Assembly: GCA_958295745.1 (NCBI GenBank)
Contig: OY282370.1
Coordinates: 868,001 to 932,000, forward strand
Length of the DNA: 64,000 nt
Direction of reading: 5' to 3'
Origin: an uncultured Acidimicrobiia bacterium
GTDB taxonomy: Bacteria; Actinomycetota; Acidimicrobiia; Spongiisociales; Spongiisociaceae
Translations under genes and position numbers: made by a program
Part shown: positions 30,446 through 39,652 of the stretch, one piece after another
Position numbering within the stretch: the stretch's first letter is position 1
Layout of the letters: every line of letters starts with the position of its first letter
Notes under the pieces: generated by a model
What the model was told of the DNA's origin: nothing
The model's input: only the letters and a program-made list of their open reading frames with translations
Databases searched by the model: none

Positions 30446-32236
30446 TCAGGGGCCGCCGGGGAGCAGCTTTCCTGATCTCCAACCCCGAACCGAGTTGATC
30501 ACCGCGATCTCGTCGGCTTCCGACAGGTCGGTGACGGGCACCGGACGCTCCACCAGGACGCCCCGGTCGATCAGCTCCTCCCGGTAGACCCCCGGAAGGC
30601 ATCCGGCGTCCAAGGGTGGCGTCAACCACTCGGCGCCGATCCGCACCGCCAGGTTGGCGATGGTGGTCTCCACCGCCTCGCCCCGGTCGTTGACCAACAC
30701 CACGTCGTCGGCCGCCGGATGCCGGGCCGCCGCCGCTTCGTAACCATCACGCCGTGTGGTCTTGTGATAGCGGAGGAAGTCGGACCGATCGACCGGACGG
30801 GTATCGACGGCCAGCCCCACCACTACAGGACCCGCCGCCAGCGGCGCCGCCTCGAGAGCGGGCGGTCCCTCCTCCGGAACCAGCAGGCGAACCCGCAGGG
30901 GACGCTCCCCGCCCACGCCTTCCAGTAAAACCTGTATCTCCGCCTCCGGAACGGCCATGCCCAGATAGCGGGCCGAGGAACGAAGGCGGCTCAGGTGGCG
31001 GTCCAGCAGCCAGAAACCCTCCCTCGGATCCCAGCGCATGGTCTCCAGCAGGGTCACCGGCGTCCTCCGGCGGTGCAGCACCCGCGCCTTGACCATCGCT
31101 TCCGCATATTCCTCGGCGGCGGTGGACTCGTGCACCACCCCGCCTCCCACCCCGTATTCGGCCGAACCGTCCCGTTCGTCCACCACCAGGGTTCTGATCG
31201 CCACCGAGAACTCGGCCCTGGGCCGGCCCGACCCCGGCGGGGCCAGCAGCCCGATCGTCCCGCAGTAGACCCCCCGGGGAGAGGACTCCAGGGAGCGGAG
31301 TATCTCCATGGTTCGAGACTTGGGGGCGCCGGTGACCGAACCGCAGGGAAACATGGCGGCGAAGATATCGAACAGTTCCACCCCGGGCCGGGTCTCGGCG
31401 GCCACCGTGGAGGTCATCTGCCATACCGTCTCGAAGCGCTCGATCTCGAAGAGGCGCTCGACTTGGACGGTGCCGAACCGGGCCGCCCTCCCCAGGTCGT
31501 TGCGGAGCAGATCGACGATCATCACGTTCTCGGCCCGGTCCTTGCCGGACGACAGCAACCGCTCACGGCGGCGGCGGTCTTCCTGCTCCCACCGCCCCCG
31601 GGCCATGGTCCCCTTCATGGGCCGGCTTTCGATCCGCCGGCCGTCCCACCGGAAGAACAGCTCCGGCGAGGCCGACACCACCGTGTGATCCTCGGACGAC
31701 AGAAAGGCGTTGTGACCGCCCCGCTGGGCCTCCACCAAGTCGGCGTAGACCGACCGCAGGTCCCCCTTCACCTTGCCCCGCAGGCGCAGGGTGTAGTTGG
31801 CCTGATAGGTGTCCCCCGCCTCGATCAGCCCCTGGATGTCGGTTATGTCGGCCCGGTACCGTTCCTCGGATATCTCGGGGCGCCACGGCGCCGTCCGATA
31901 ACCGCCCCCCTGCCGGATCGGGGAGGAAACCGCCGAACGGAAGGCCGCGAACCAGGCCAGGGGAAGGCCGGGGCGGGGCGTCCGAACCGCCAAGGCGTCA
32001 TCGAAGGCCGGCGCCGCCTCGTAGGCCACGAAGCCGGCCACCCAACCGCCGGACAGGGCCTCCGCCTCCGCCTCACGGATCACGCCGGCGACCTGTTCCG
32101 TCCGCCCGGCCGCCAGCACCCGGTACGGATCTAGGAGCTCGAGAGGGGCAGAACCGCCCCGCCGGTCGTCGAACCGGGCGGCGGCATGCACGGCGGTTCC
32201 GCCTCTATCGCCGGAAGCCGGATTTGCCCGCGCCAT
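30446..32236 (-). CDS. pabB: fused aminodeoxychorismate synthase component I and aminodeoxychorismate lyase
   Basis: A PabB-PabC fusion for p-aminobenzoate, the folate precursor. Residues about 1-345 form a chorismate-binding PabB domain (ESRPMKGTMARG, MIVDLLRNDLGR, FPCGSVTGAPKSRTMEIL). The rest is a class IV aminotransferase-like lyase (LLETMRWDPREGFWLLDRHLSRL to VVETTIANLAVR in outline). The ATG at 32236 follows GGGGGCGGT, eleven bases past the metF stop. It closes a methyl-transfer operon that depends on tetrahydrofolate, so it may help supply the cofactor. No PabA is in view. Confidence 0.9.
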   Translation of the reverse strand: MARANPASGDRGGTAVHAAARFDDRRGGSAPLELLDPYRVLAAGRTEQVAGVIREAEAEALSGGWVAGFVAYEAAPAFDDALAVRTPRPGLPLAWFAAFRSAVSSPIRQGGGYRTAPWRPEISEERYRADITDIQGLIEAGDTYQANYTLRLRGKVKGDLRSVYADLVEAQRGGHNAFLSSEDHTVVSASPELFFRWDGRRIESRPMKGTMARGRWEQEDRRRRERLLSSGKDRAENVMIVDLLRNDLGRAARFGTVQVERLFEIERFETVWQMTSTVAAETRPGVELFDIFAAMFPCGSVTGAPKSRTMEILRSLESSPRGVYCGTIGLLAPPGSGRPRAEFSVAIRTLVVDERDGSAEYGVGGGVVHESTAAEEYAEAMVKARVLHRRRTPVTLLETMRWDPREGFWLLDRHLSRLRSSARYLGMAVPEAEIQVLLEGVGGERPLRVRLLVPEEGPPALEAAPLAAGPVVVGLAVDTRPVDRSDFLRYHKTTRRDGYEAAAARHPAADDVVLVNDRGEAVETTIANLAVRIGAEWLTPPLDAGCLPGVYREELIDRGVLVERPVPVTDLSEADEIAVINSVRGWRSGKLLPGGP

Positions 32237-32247
32237 ACCGCCCCCTG

Positions 32248-33102
32248 CTACAGCCTCGCCAGATACTCCTGCCTCCACCGTTCGGTGGTCTCGCACTGGT
32301 TGAAAGTGTAGATGTGGACCCCGATGATGGAAGCCCCGGGGTCGCGGAAGACCGGGGCGAGGCTCTTCAACAACCCTTCGGGTGTGTACCGGCCCGGCCG
32401 AATGAGCTTCCCTACCAAACCCCGGTGTTTGGCGAGGAACTGCACCGACTGCCCGACCCCGATACGGGTGGATATCTTCAACAGGCGGAGCCGGTCGGCC
32501 ACCCCGGGAATCCCGATACGCACCGGGAGGGTTATGCCGTCCGACCGGCAATCGGCCACGAAGCCGGCGATGGCCTGTCCGTCGAAGCACATCTGGGTGG
32601 TCATATAGGAGGCGTACGGCTGCTTGTTGTGCAGGTCCTGCCGCAGCCGGTCATCCGGGATCACGGCATGCCCCTCCGGGTATACGGGCACCCCGAGCTC
32701 GGTCAGGTGGTGGCCCATGTCCTCCATCGCCAGCAACAGGGAGTAGGCGTCGGGGAAATCACCCCTCGGGGAGGCGTCCCCCCCCACCAGGAAAACCCGT
32801 GATATCTCCAGTTCCTCCATCCTCCGCAGGAGCGAGGCGAGATGCGAACGGTCGTGCGTCATGCGGGCCGACAGGTGCGGGATCACATCGAACCCCCGCT
32901 GGCGCAAGTCGGCGGCCAGGTTCATGGTGTCTTCGAGTGTCTTGGTGGGAGAGGCAGTGACCGACACCTCCGCCCCTTCCGGCAGGCTGCCCACCTGGTC
33001 CAGCACGTTCTTGAGCGGAAGCACCTCGAACTTGGGGTTTTCGAGGATGCGCCGCACGGCGGCTCGGGCATGCCCGTCGAGGCGGCGGCTGCGGCGCGGC
33101 AA
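32248..33102 (-). CDS. metF: methylenetetrahydrofolate reductase-like protein
   Basis: A TIM-barrel flavoprotein of the MTHFR family, 284 residues. It has VSVTASPTKTLEDTMNLAADL, VIPHLSARM, VFLVGGDA and YMTTQMCFDGQAIAGFV. TTG start after GAGGCGG. In this operon it would oxidise the methyl-THF made by the methyltransferases, the reverse of its biosynthetic role (inference from position). MetF paralogues often sit in MttB-type operons. Confidence 0.85.
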   Translation of the reverse strand: MPRRSRRLDGHARAAVRRILENPKFEVLPLKNVLDQVGSLPEGAEVSVTASPTKTLEDTMNLAADLRQRGFDVIPHLSARMTHDRSHLASLLRRMEELEISRVFLVGGDASPRGDFPDAYSLLLAMEDMGHHLTELGVPVYPEGHAVIPDDRLRQDLHNKQPYASYMTTQMCFDGQAIAGFVADCRSDGITLPVRIGIPGVADRLRLLKISTRIGVGQSVQFLAKHRGLVGKLIRPGRYTPEGLLKSLAPVFRDPGASIIGVHIYTFNQCETTERWRQEYLARL

Positions 33103-33112
33103 GTTGGCCGCC

Positions 33113-34654
33113 TCAGATATCCGAGTCAGGGAAGGAGGCCTTGCGGACCGCGATCCACTCGGTCAATTCTTCGCGCACCGCCTCGTCGAGGCGGGGAGGC
33201 TCGTACTCGGCAAGCAGGCGGTTCCACTCACTATGGGCCCTCTGGACCGAGTCGAGCGACCCGTCGAGCTCCCACTGCTCGAAACTGTTCGCATCGGCCA
33301 GACCGGACACCCAGAAGGCCTTCTCGAAGTTCTCCATAGTATGGGCGGCGCCCAGGAAGTGCTGACCGGGGCCGTTGGTCAGCAGCGCCTCCATCCCCAA
33401 GCCGTTCTCGCTCATGTCCACCCCGCCGACCAACCGCTCCATCATCGAAGCCTGGTCGGCGTCCAGGATGAACTTCTCGTACCCCATCACCAGGCCGCCC
33501 TCGAGCCACCCGGCGGCGTGGAGAACGAAGTTGGTGCCGGCCGCCACCGCGGGCAGGAAGGTCATCAGGCTTTCATAGGCCGCTTGGGCGTCGGCGGTCT
33601 TCGAGGCGGTGAGGCTGCCCCCCGCTCGGAAGGGCACCCCGAGCCGGACCGCCAGCTGCTTGACCGCATACAACACCAGGGCCGTCTCCGGGGTCCCGAA
33701 GGTGGGGGCGCCGCTCTGCATCGACATCGTAGCTGCGAAGGAACCGAAGATGGTGGGCGCGCCCGGCCGGACCATCTGGGTGAAGGCCATACCCGCCATC
33801 GCCTCGGCCAGGGTCTGGGTGACGGTCGCCGCCACCGTGACCGGGGACATGGCGCCGGCGATTATGAACGGGGTGATGAGGGCGCATTGGTTGTTATCCG
33901 CCAGCACCTTGGCCGATCCCAACATGGCATAGTCCCACGTCATAGGGGAGTTGGCGTTGCAGAGACCTATCAGGACCGTGTGGTCGCGCACGAAGTCCTC
34001 TCCGAACACGACCCCGGCCATGTCCACCGAGTCACGGGCCCGATCGGGTTGGGTGACCGACGCCATGAACGGCTTGTCGTGGCAGACGATGTGGGCGCGG
34101 ATCATGTCGTAGTGCCGCTTGTTGACCGGCAGATCCGTGGGCTCGCACAGGGTGCCTCCTCCATGGTGCATCGCCGGGGTCATGTGGACCAGCTTGGCGA
34201 AGTTCTCGAAGTCTTCGAGGGTGGCGTAGCGGCGGCCCCCTTCCAGGTCCCGAACGAAAGGAGGCCCGTATCCGGGTGCGAACACCGTGTGGGGGTCCCC
34301 GATCGTCACCGAACGCTCCGGGTTGCGGGCGTGGTGGGTGAACACGGACGGCGCGGACCGGGTGATGATCTCCCGGCACATCCCCCTGGGGAAACGCACC
34401 CGGGTACCGTCCACGTCGGCGCCCGCCCCGGCGTAGATGGACAAGGCCTCCGGATAGTCCATCATCTCGATTCCCACCTCTTCGAGCAGGGTGTCGGCGT
34501 TGTGCTCGATGATTTCGAGGCCCTCCTTCGAGAGCACGGCGGCGGGGGCGATCCTGCGCGTCAGGAAGGGCTGCTGTTCGATCACCCGGGCCGTCCGCTG
34601 GGCCTGGCGCGCCGCCCGGCCTCCGCCCCTGCGCCCCCGCCGCCGGGCGCTCAT
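33113..34654 (-). CDS. mttB: MttB-family (non-pyrrolysine) methylamine:corrinoid methyltransferase
   Basis: A 513-residue MttB-superfamily TIM barrel that moves a methyl from a quaternary amine to a corrinoid protein. Motifs include FAPGYGPPFVRDLEGGRRYAT, AMHHGGGTLCEPTDLP and FGTPETALVLYAVKQLA. The frame has no internal TAG, so this is a pyrrolysine-free form like MtgB (glycine betaine) or MtcB (carnitine). The carnitine-to-betaine genes nearby favour glycine betaine. The ATG at 34654 overlaps the RACo stop (ATGA). The basic N terminus (RRRGRRGGGRAARQ) is a local extension. Confidence 0.9.
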   Translation of the reverse strand: MSARRRGRRGGGRAARQAQRTARVIEQQPFLTRRIAPAAVLSKEGLEIIEHNADTLLEEVGIEMMDYPEALSIYAGAGADVDGTRVRFPRGMCREIITRSAPSVFTHHARNPERSVTIGDPHTVFAPGYGPPFVRDLEGGRRYATLEDFENFAKLVHMTPAMHHGGGTLCEPTDLPVNKRHYDMIRAHIVCHDKPFMASVTQPDRARDSVDMAGVVFGEDFVRDHTVLIGLCNANSPMTWDYAMLGSAKVLADNNQCALITPFIIAGAMSPVTVAATVTQTLAEAMAGMAFTQMVRPGAPTIFGSFAATMSMQSGAPTFGTPETALVLYAVKQLAVRLGVPFRAGGSLTASKTADAQAAYESLMTFLPAVAAGTNFVLHAAGWLEGGLVMGYEKFILDADQASMMERLVGGVDMSENGLGMEALLTNGPGQHFLGAAHTMENFEKAFWVSGLADANSFEQWELDGSLDSVQRAHSEWNRLLAEYEPPRLDEAVREELTEWIAVRKASFPDSDI

Positions 34655-36732
34655 ACCGCAACCTCGCTGTTTGCCGCATCCGGGCGGCGGCCCAAAGCAC
34701 CGCGCCGCGACCGGCGGCGGCCAAATGCCCCGCGCCGCGACCGGCGGGGGGCGTCGGGGCCTCCCGCCGCGATTCCCGACAGGTCGACCCGGCGGGCCAG
34801 CTGCTCGAAGCGGGCGGTGGCGTGGGGAATGGCCATCGCCTCGACGAAATGCCTCTGGAAGTCGGGCGCAACCGCCGTCTCGATCTTCTCCACCTTCCGC
34901 ACCAGCTCCTCCACCTCGGCGCGGGCGGCCCCGCTCAGCAAGGCCATCATCGCCCCGGTTCCGGCGGCATTGCCCGCCGCCGACACCCTGTCCGGATCGC
35001 AGTCGGGAATCATGCCCAGCACCATCGCATAGACAGGGTCGATATTGCTGCCGAAGGCGCCGGCCAGCCGGATCTCGTCCACCCGATCCACGCCGAGATG
35101 GTCCATGAGCAGCCTGACCCCCGCATGCAGCGCCGCCTTGGCCAGCTGGATGGCCCTTATGTCGTTCTGGGTGATGACGATCCGGGCGGCCCTCTCTCCC
35201 GACCCTCCCTCGTACAGCAGATATCCGGCGGAGCGGCCCTCCGCGGCGACCCGTTCGGTGCGCCCGGCGTCCAGTACCAGGCCGTCCGCCGACACCACCC
35301 CCGACAGGACCAGCTCGGCCACCGCCTCGATGATCCCCGATCCGCATATCCCGGTCACGCCCGCCCCGGCGGCCGCCTCCTCGAACCCCTCCTCGTCCGA
35401 CCACATATCCACCCCGATCACCTTGAACCGGGGCTCCAGGGTCTCCCGATCGATGCGCACCCGCTCGATCGCCCCGGGCGCGGCCCGCTGCCCGGAACTG
35501 ATCTCGGCGCCCTCGAAAGCCGGGCCGGTGGGGCTGGAAGCAGCCAGTAGGCGGCCCTCACTGCCCAGCACGATCTCGGCGTTGGTGCCCACATCCACGA
35601 GGAGCTGGATGTCTCGGCCTCGATGGGGGCCTTCCGACAGCACCGCGCCGGCCGCGTCGGCGCCCACATGGCCGGCCACACATGGCAGGACGTAGAGGCG
35701 GGCCCCGGGATGGGCCTCGATTCCTATGGCAGACGCCTCCATGCGGACCGGCCCGTCGGTGGCCAACGCGAAGGGCGCCACCCCCAAGCGGCTCGGGTCG
35801 ATCCCCAGCACCAGGTGGTGCATGATCGGATTGCCGACCAGGGTTATCTCCAGCACCGCATGCCGTTCCAACCCGGCCGCCTCGACCAGCTCGCCCACCA
35901 GCCGGTCGAGGGCCGCCCGGATGGCGCCGGTGAGCACCGCCTGCCCCCCCTCGTTCATCATCACGTATGAAACCCGGCTCATCAGATCCTCGCCGAAGCG
36001 GATCTGGGGATTCATAGTTCCCGCGGAGGCGAGCACCGAACCCGTGGACAGGTCGCAGAGATGTCCGGCCACGGTGGTCGATCCCACATCTATCGCCACA
36101 CCCGCCGGCCCGTCGTAGAAACCCGGCCACACCCCGGTGACCGCATCCCCGTCGTGGACCGCCAGCGTCACCTTCCACCCGCCGGTGCGCAACGCGTCCT
36201 GCAAGCCCACCAGCACATGGTGGTCCACCTCCGAGGGGGCGATCCCCCACTGTTCTTCCAGCGCCTCCAGCACGCGGGCCATATCCGATGCCTGCTTGTG
36301 CATGTCGGGGGGCTGCACCTCCAGGTAGTGCAGACGCACCACGGGGTCGACCGGAATGTCCACCACCTCGGCCCGCTTCCTCACCACTTGGCGGTGCACC
36401 TGGCTGTAAGGGGGGACGTCGATCACCGCATCGCCCTGCAGCAGGGCGGCGCACGAGAGCCGGTGGCCTTCCCGCAACGGGCGGCGGCGCCCCCGGTAAC
36501 CCAGCTCCACGTCTCCGGGCGGAGAGAGTGGGCTGCCGATTGACGAAACCCCGGCCGCGGCGCCCAGCGTCACCTGGCAGCGGCCGCATATACCCCGGCC
36601 CCCGCACACCGAATCGATGTCCACCCCCAGGCGCCGCGCCGCCTCCAAGACGGTGGCCCCGGCCTCCACCCGCCCCCTCCGCCCCGAAGGGGTGAACACC
36701 ACCTGTACGGGGGTTGCGGGGGCGCCGGTCAC
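34651..36732 (-). CDS. RACo-type corrinoid activation protein (ferredoxin plus ASKHA domain)
   Basis: Reactivates the oxidised Co(II) corrinoid by ATP-driven electron transfer. The N terminus is a [2Fe-2S] ferredoxin domain with CGGRGICGRC near residue 43 and a fourth Cys in LSCAAL. A linker leads to a long ASKHA ATPase region (IDVGSTTVAGHLCDL near 220, VDVGTNAEIVLG, GICGSGIIEAVAEL, RLAGAFGSNIDP). The Arg-rich C-terminal tail has a duplicated SRRGAFGRR/SRRGALGRR unit. It overlaps both neighbours by four bases. Full length for the family. Confidence 0.92.
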   Translation of the reverse strand: MTGAPATPVQVVFTPSGRRGRVEAGATVLEAARRLGVDIDSVCGGRGICGRCQVTLGAAAGVSSIGSPLSPPGDVELGYRGRRRPLREGHRLSCAALLQGDAVIDVPPYSQVHRQVVRKRAEVVDIPVDPVVRLHYLEVQPPDMHKQASDMARVLEALEEQWGIAPSEVDHHVLVGLQDALRTGGWKVTLAVHDGDAVTGVWPGFYDGPAGVAIDVGSTTVAGHLCDLSTGSVLASAGTMNPQIRFGEDLMSRVSYVMMNEGGQAVLTGAIRAALDRLVGELVEAAGLERHAVLEITLVGNPIMHHLVLGIDPSRLGVAPFALATDGPVRMEASAIGIEAHPGARLYVLPCVAGHVGADAAGAVLSEGPHRGRDIQLLVDVGTNAEIVLGSEGRLLAASSPTGPAFEGAEISSGQRAAPGAIERVRIDRETLEPRFKVIGVDMWSDEEGFEEAAAGAGVTGICGSGIIEAVAELVLSGVVSADGLVLDAGRTERVAAEGRSAGYLLYEGGSGERAARIVITQNDIRAIQLAKAALHAGVRLLMDHLGVDRVDEIRLAGAFGSNIDPVYAMVLGMIPDCDPDRVSAAGNAAGTGAMMALLSGAARAEVEELVRKVEKIETAVAPDFQRHFVEAMAIPHATARFEQLARRVDLSGIAAGGPDAPRRSRRGAFGRRRSRRGALGRRPDAANSEVAV

Positions 36733-37664
36733 GGGGCGGGCCTCGGCGGTTCTGTTCCGGTCCGGCGCCTGCCTCGCCGGCGGCGGCGGGCCCGATCACC
36801 TCCGTTCGCTGTGGACGGGTCGCGGAAGGTACGTATCCAGCTCGCGCAGTCGCGGTCGTTGCCGGTGAGTACGTCGGCGGCCTTGACCGCGTGGACGATC
36901 TCCTGCTCCAAGGGGTTGGTTATGGCCGAAGTGAGGCCGTTGGCCATGGCCATGGCCAGGAAGGCGCTGTTGATGCCGCGGCGGTTGGGCAGACCGAAGC
37001 TGATGTTGGAGGCCCCGCAGGTGGAGTTGACCCCCAGCTCGTCCCGCAGCCTGCGCAGGATGTGGAACACCTGGACTCCCGCGTATCTCATCGCCCCCAC
37101 CGGCATGACCAGCGGATCGACCACCACGTCCTGCGGCGGGATTCCGTGGTCGGACGCACGGTGAACGATCTTGGCGGCCACCTCGAACCGCACATCGGGG
37201 TCTTCGGATATGCCGGTCTCGTCGTTGGAGATGGCCACCACGGCCGCCCCGTGCTTCGCCACCAACGGGAGGACCCGCTCCAGCCGCTCCTCCTCCCCCG
37301 TCACCGAGTTGACCAGGGCCTTGCCTTCGTATACCGACAGGCCGGCCTCCAGCGCCTCGACAATCGACGAATCGATGGAGAGGGGTACGTCCACCAGGGA
37401 TTGGACCAGCCGCACCGCCTCGGCCAGGATGGCTGGCTCGTCGGCCAGGGGAATCCCGGCGTTGACATCCAGCATGTGGGCGCCGGCCGACACCTGGGCC
37501 AAGGCGTCCGCCTCCACCCGCCGGTAGTCGCCCTCCTTCATCTCGGCCGCCAGCATCTTGCGGCCGGTCGGGTTGATCCGCTCCCCGATCACCACGAAAG
37601 GGCGGTCCGTTCCGATCACCACCTCCCGGGTGGCCGAGCTCACCATCGTGCGGGGAGAGGTCAC
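36729..37664 (-). CDS. mtgA: MtgA-like methylcorrinoid:tetrahydrofolate methyltransferase
   Basis: A pterin-binding (DHPS-like) domain protein of 311 residues. It has FVVIGERINPTGRKMLAAEMKEGD near the N terminus, AHMLDVNAGIP, LSIDSSIVEALEAGL, VVVDPLVMPVGAM and STCGASNISFGLPNR, the pattern of MeTr and MtgA. It should pass the methyl from the corrinoid protein to tetrahydrofolate. The GTG at 37664 overlaps the previous stop as GTGA. An ATG six codons later is also possible. The tail is Arg-rich and probably unstructured. Confidence 0.9.
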   Translation of the reverse strand: MTSPRTMVSSATREVVIGTDRPFVVIGERINPTGRKMLAAEMKEGDYRRVEADALAQVSAGAHMLDVNAGIPLADEPAILAEAVRLVQSLVDVPLSIDSSIVEALEAGLSVYEGKALVNSVTGEEERLERVLPLVAKHGAAVVAISNDETGISEDPDVRFEVAAKIVHRASDHGIPPQDVVVDPLVMPVGAMRYAGVQVFHILRRLRDELGVNSTCGASNISFGLPNRRGINSAFLAMAMANGLTSAITNPLEQEIVHAVKAADVLTGNDRDCASWIRTFRDPSTANGGDRARRRRRGRRRTGTEPPRPAP

Positions 37665-38047
37665 GGCCCTGCCCCGCCTTCGCCTGCTCCTCCCGGCGGG
37701 GCAGGCCCCCCGGGTTCCTCGTATCCGCCGTTGGCCACCAGCCTGGCCAACCTGTCCGCCGGATATTCCTTCTCGATCCGGGCTGCGGCCGCCTCCGCCG
37801 CGGCTTTCACGTCCTCCCCGCACGGCGCGGCGGTGCGGCGCCATTCCTCGATGTACTGGTCGTAGGTGTTCCTGCCCGCCACCATCGCGGCGCGGTCAAC
37901 GGCTGACTGGAACCGATGGGGCAGCTCGATCGCCGCCTTGTTCCTTCCCGAACGGGCCGTGACCTGGGCGGGGATGTCACGCCACAGGATCGTGACCAGC
38001 TCGGATCGGACCCGCTGGTTCCGGTCCGCGGTCCGGCGGGCGGTCAT
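37661..38047 (-). CDS. small conserved protein of the corrinoid operon
   Basis: 128 residues. The core (LVTILWRDIPAQVTARSGRNKAAIELPHRFQSAVDRAAM) resembles the family named virulence factor (Virulence_fact), which is often encoded beside MtgA-type genes. That name does not describe its job. The ATG at 38047 has AGAGG and GGAG upstream. The end is Gly/Pro-rich. Function unknown; a role in demethylation is inferred from its position. Confidence 0.55.
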   Translation of the reverse strand: MTARRTADRNQRVRSELVTILWRDIPAQVTARSGRNKAAIELPHRFQSAVDRAAMVAGRNTYDQYIEEWRRTAAPCGEDVKAAAEAAAARIEKEYPADRLARLVANGGYEEPGGPAPPGGAGEGGAGP

Positions 38048-38096
38048 GGACTCCGAACCTCTCGGCGCAACGGGACAGGCCTGCACACGGTCAGGA

Positions 38097-38771
38097 TCAT
38101 CCGGCCGCCGAGCCGGCGAAACGCTCGAGGCTGCCGCCCAGGTCTCCGAGGCCCACCCGGCGGTGGTGGAACTCGAGGCCGAGGCGGTCGGCGGCTTTCC
38201 CGGCCCGCTCCAACAGCCCCGGATCGTCGAACTGGGACAGGTAGACGAGCCTCCGGTAGTTCCCGAAGTAGAGGTCCCGGAGCTGGGGATGCCGGTCGAG
38301 CCCCAGCGATTCCCACACCAGGCGGTCGAAGTGCCGGGCGAGGAAATCGGTCAGGTAGAAGGTCCCGTATTCCGCTTCGTGGAGCTCCGTGAACAAAGGG
38401 GTCGTGGCGTAGAACTCGTAGCAGTGGGCACCCGGAAGCCGCTCCACGTTCTCCCAACGTTCGATGAGGGAGTCGAGCCGGCCGCCGGTCCCGCAGTCGG
38501 CGTAACCGATCAGTACCCGGTCGTAGCGGTCGGCCAGGTTCAGGAGCCGCGTTTCCAGCTCGGGAGCGATCCGCTCCGGGGTGTTGTGGAGCCGGGCCGG
38601 CAGGCAGGCGAGGGTCATGTGTTCCCAGCCGTTGATCTTGATGAAGTGGAGTATCTCCGAGGCCAGCGCCCCGCAGGCCAGTACCAGCAGGCGGGGCGGG
38701 GCGGGCGCGGGCGGGACGGTCTCTTCCAAGGTGATCCTCGTGCGGACCGGAGCTGCGATCGGCTCAGACAT
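38097..38771 (-). CDS. DUF1638 protein
   Basis: 224 residues. After a Pro-rich lead come LLVLACGALASEI, CLPARLHNTPERIAPEL, LIGYADCGTGG and GAHCYEFYA, the set of conserved Cys/His motifs of DUF1638. It is co-located with MttB, corrinoid protein and RACo genes in many bacteria. The biochemical role is not established. It overlaps the corrinoid gene by eight bases. Confidence 0.85.
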   Translation of the reverse strand: MSEPIAAPVRTRITLEETVPPAPAPPRLLVLACGALASEILHFIKINGWEHMTLACLPARLHNTPERIAPELETRLLNLADRYDRVLIGYADCGTGGRLDSLIERWENVERLPGAHCYEFYATTPLFTELHEAEYGTFYLTDFLARHFDRLVWESLGLDRHPQLRDLYFGNYRRLVYLSQFDDPGLLERAGKAADRLGLEFHHRRVGLGDLGGSLERFAGSAAG

Positions 38772-39465
38772 GCTCGCTCATGAGGATGCGGCGCCTCGCC
38801 ACCAGATCCTTGGCGGTCTCGGCGGCCACCGCGGCGTCCCGGCAGTAGGCGTCGGCGCCGACCGCCCGCCCGAACTCCTCGTTGAGCGGCGCCCCGCCCA
38901 CCATCACGATGTGGCTGTCGCGGAGACCCCGCTCCACGAGGGTGTCCACCACCACCTTCATATAGGGCATGGTGGTGGTGAGCAGGGCGGACATCCCGAG
39001 AATGTCGGGGCGGTGGAGGTCGAGCGCCTCCAGGAACTCCTCTACGTCGGTGTTGATGCCGAGGTCGATGACCTCGAACCCGGCCCCCTCCATCATCATC
39101 GCCACCAGGTTCTTGCCTATGTCGTGGATGTCCCCCTTGACGGTCCCGATGACCACCTTGCCGACGCTCTCCGCGCCGGTCTCCGCCAGGATGGGGCGCA
39201 GCACCGCCATACCGGCCTTCATCGCGTTGGCCGCCAGCAGGACCTCGGGGACGAAGAGTATCCCGTCCCGGAAGTCGATCCCGACGATCCGCATCCCCCC
39301 CACGAGGGCGTCGTTGAGCACCGCGGAGGCGCTCCACCCCCGCTCCAGCAGGATGCGCGTCCCCTCGTCGATCTCCTCGGCGAGTCCGTCGTAGAGGTCG
39401 TCGTGCATCTGCTCGACGAGTTCCTCGTCGGAGAGGGTTCTGAGGTCCAGTTCTTCTTCGGTCAT
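38764..39465 (-). CDS. corrinoid (B12-binding) methyl-carrier protein
   Basis: The methyl carrier of the system, 233 residues. A helical cap domain (residues about 1-100, VPEVLLAANAMKAGMAVLRP) precedes the cobalamin domain. The cobalt-ligand motif GDIHDIG is near residue 122, with MSALLTTT and MVGGAPLNEEFG further on. It should accept the methyl from the MttB-family protein and give it to the MtgA-like enzyme. First gene of the minus-strand operon. Its promoter carries the paired operator described at 39521-39561. Confidence 0.93.
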   Translation of the reverse strand: MTEEELDLRTLSDEELVEQMHDDLYDGLAEEIDEGTRILLERGWSASAVLNDALVGGMRIVGIDFRDGILFVPEVLLAANAMKAGMAVLRPILAETGAESVGKVVIGTVKGDIHDIGKNLVAMMMEGAGFEVIDLGINTDVEEFLEALDLHRPDILGMSALLTTTMPYMKVVVDTLVERGLRDSHIVMVGGAPLNEEFGRAVGADAYCRDAAVAAETAKDLVARRRILMSEHV

Positions 39466-39520
39466 ATCGATAGGAACGGGTGGAAACCCTTCATCTGGCC
39501 GGAAAGGCCCTTGAGCGGAA

Positions 39521-39561
39521 GTTCCACGATGCGGAACAGTTCTACATCGTGGAACAGCCTA
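39521..39561 (-). promoter_or_regulatory. paired 17-bp operator at the corrinoid operon promoter
   Basis: Reading the minus strand: a -10-like TAGGCT (39561-39556), then GTTCCACGATGTAGAAC (39555-39539), one base, and GTTCCGCATCGTGGAAC (39537-39521). Both 17-mers have GTTC...GAAC ends. The same arrangement faces the other way at 39653-39693. No -35 is clear. The spacing suits a dimeric regulator such as an IclR-type protein, but none is in the window. Confidence 0.65.
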
Positions 39562-39652
39562 CCGTATCCGGCGCCCTCACGGAGGACGATACCCCGCACC
39601 TTTCAGCGGTTCTCTCGGCCTCTATCCTCATAGCATTCTACACACGCGACGG

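Noticed and set aside
33113-34654. Pyrrolysine-type MttB
   Set aside because: There is no in-frame TAG, so the protein does not need pyrrolysine.
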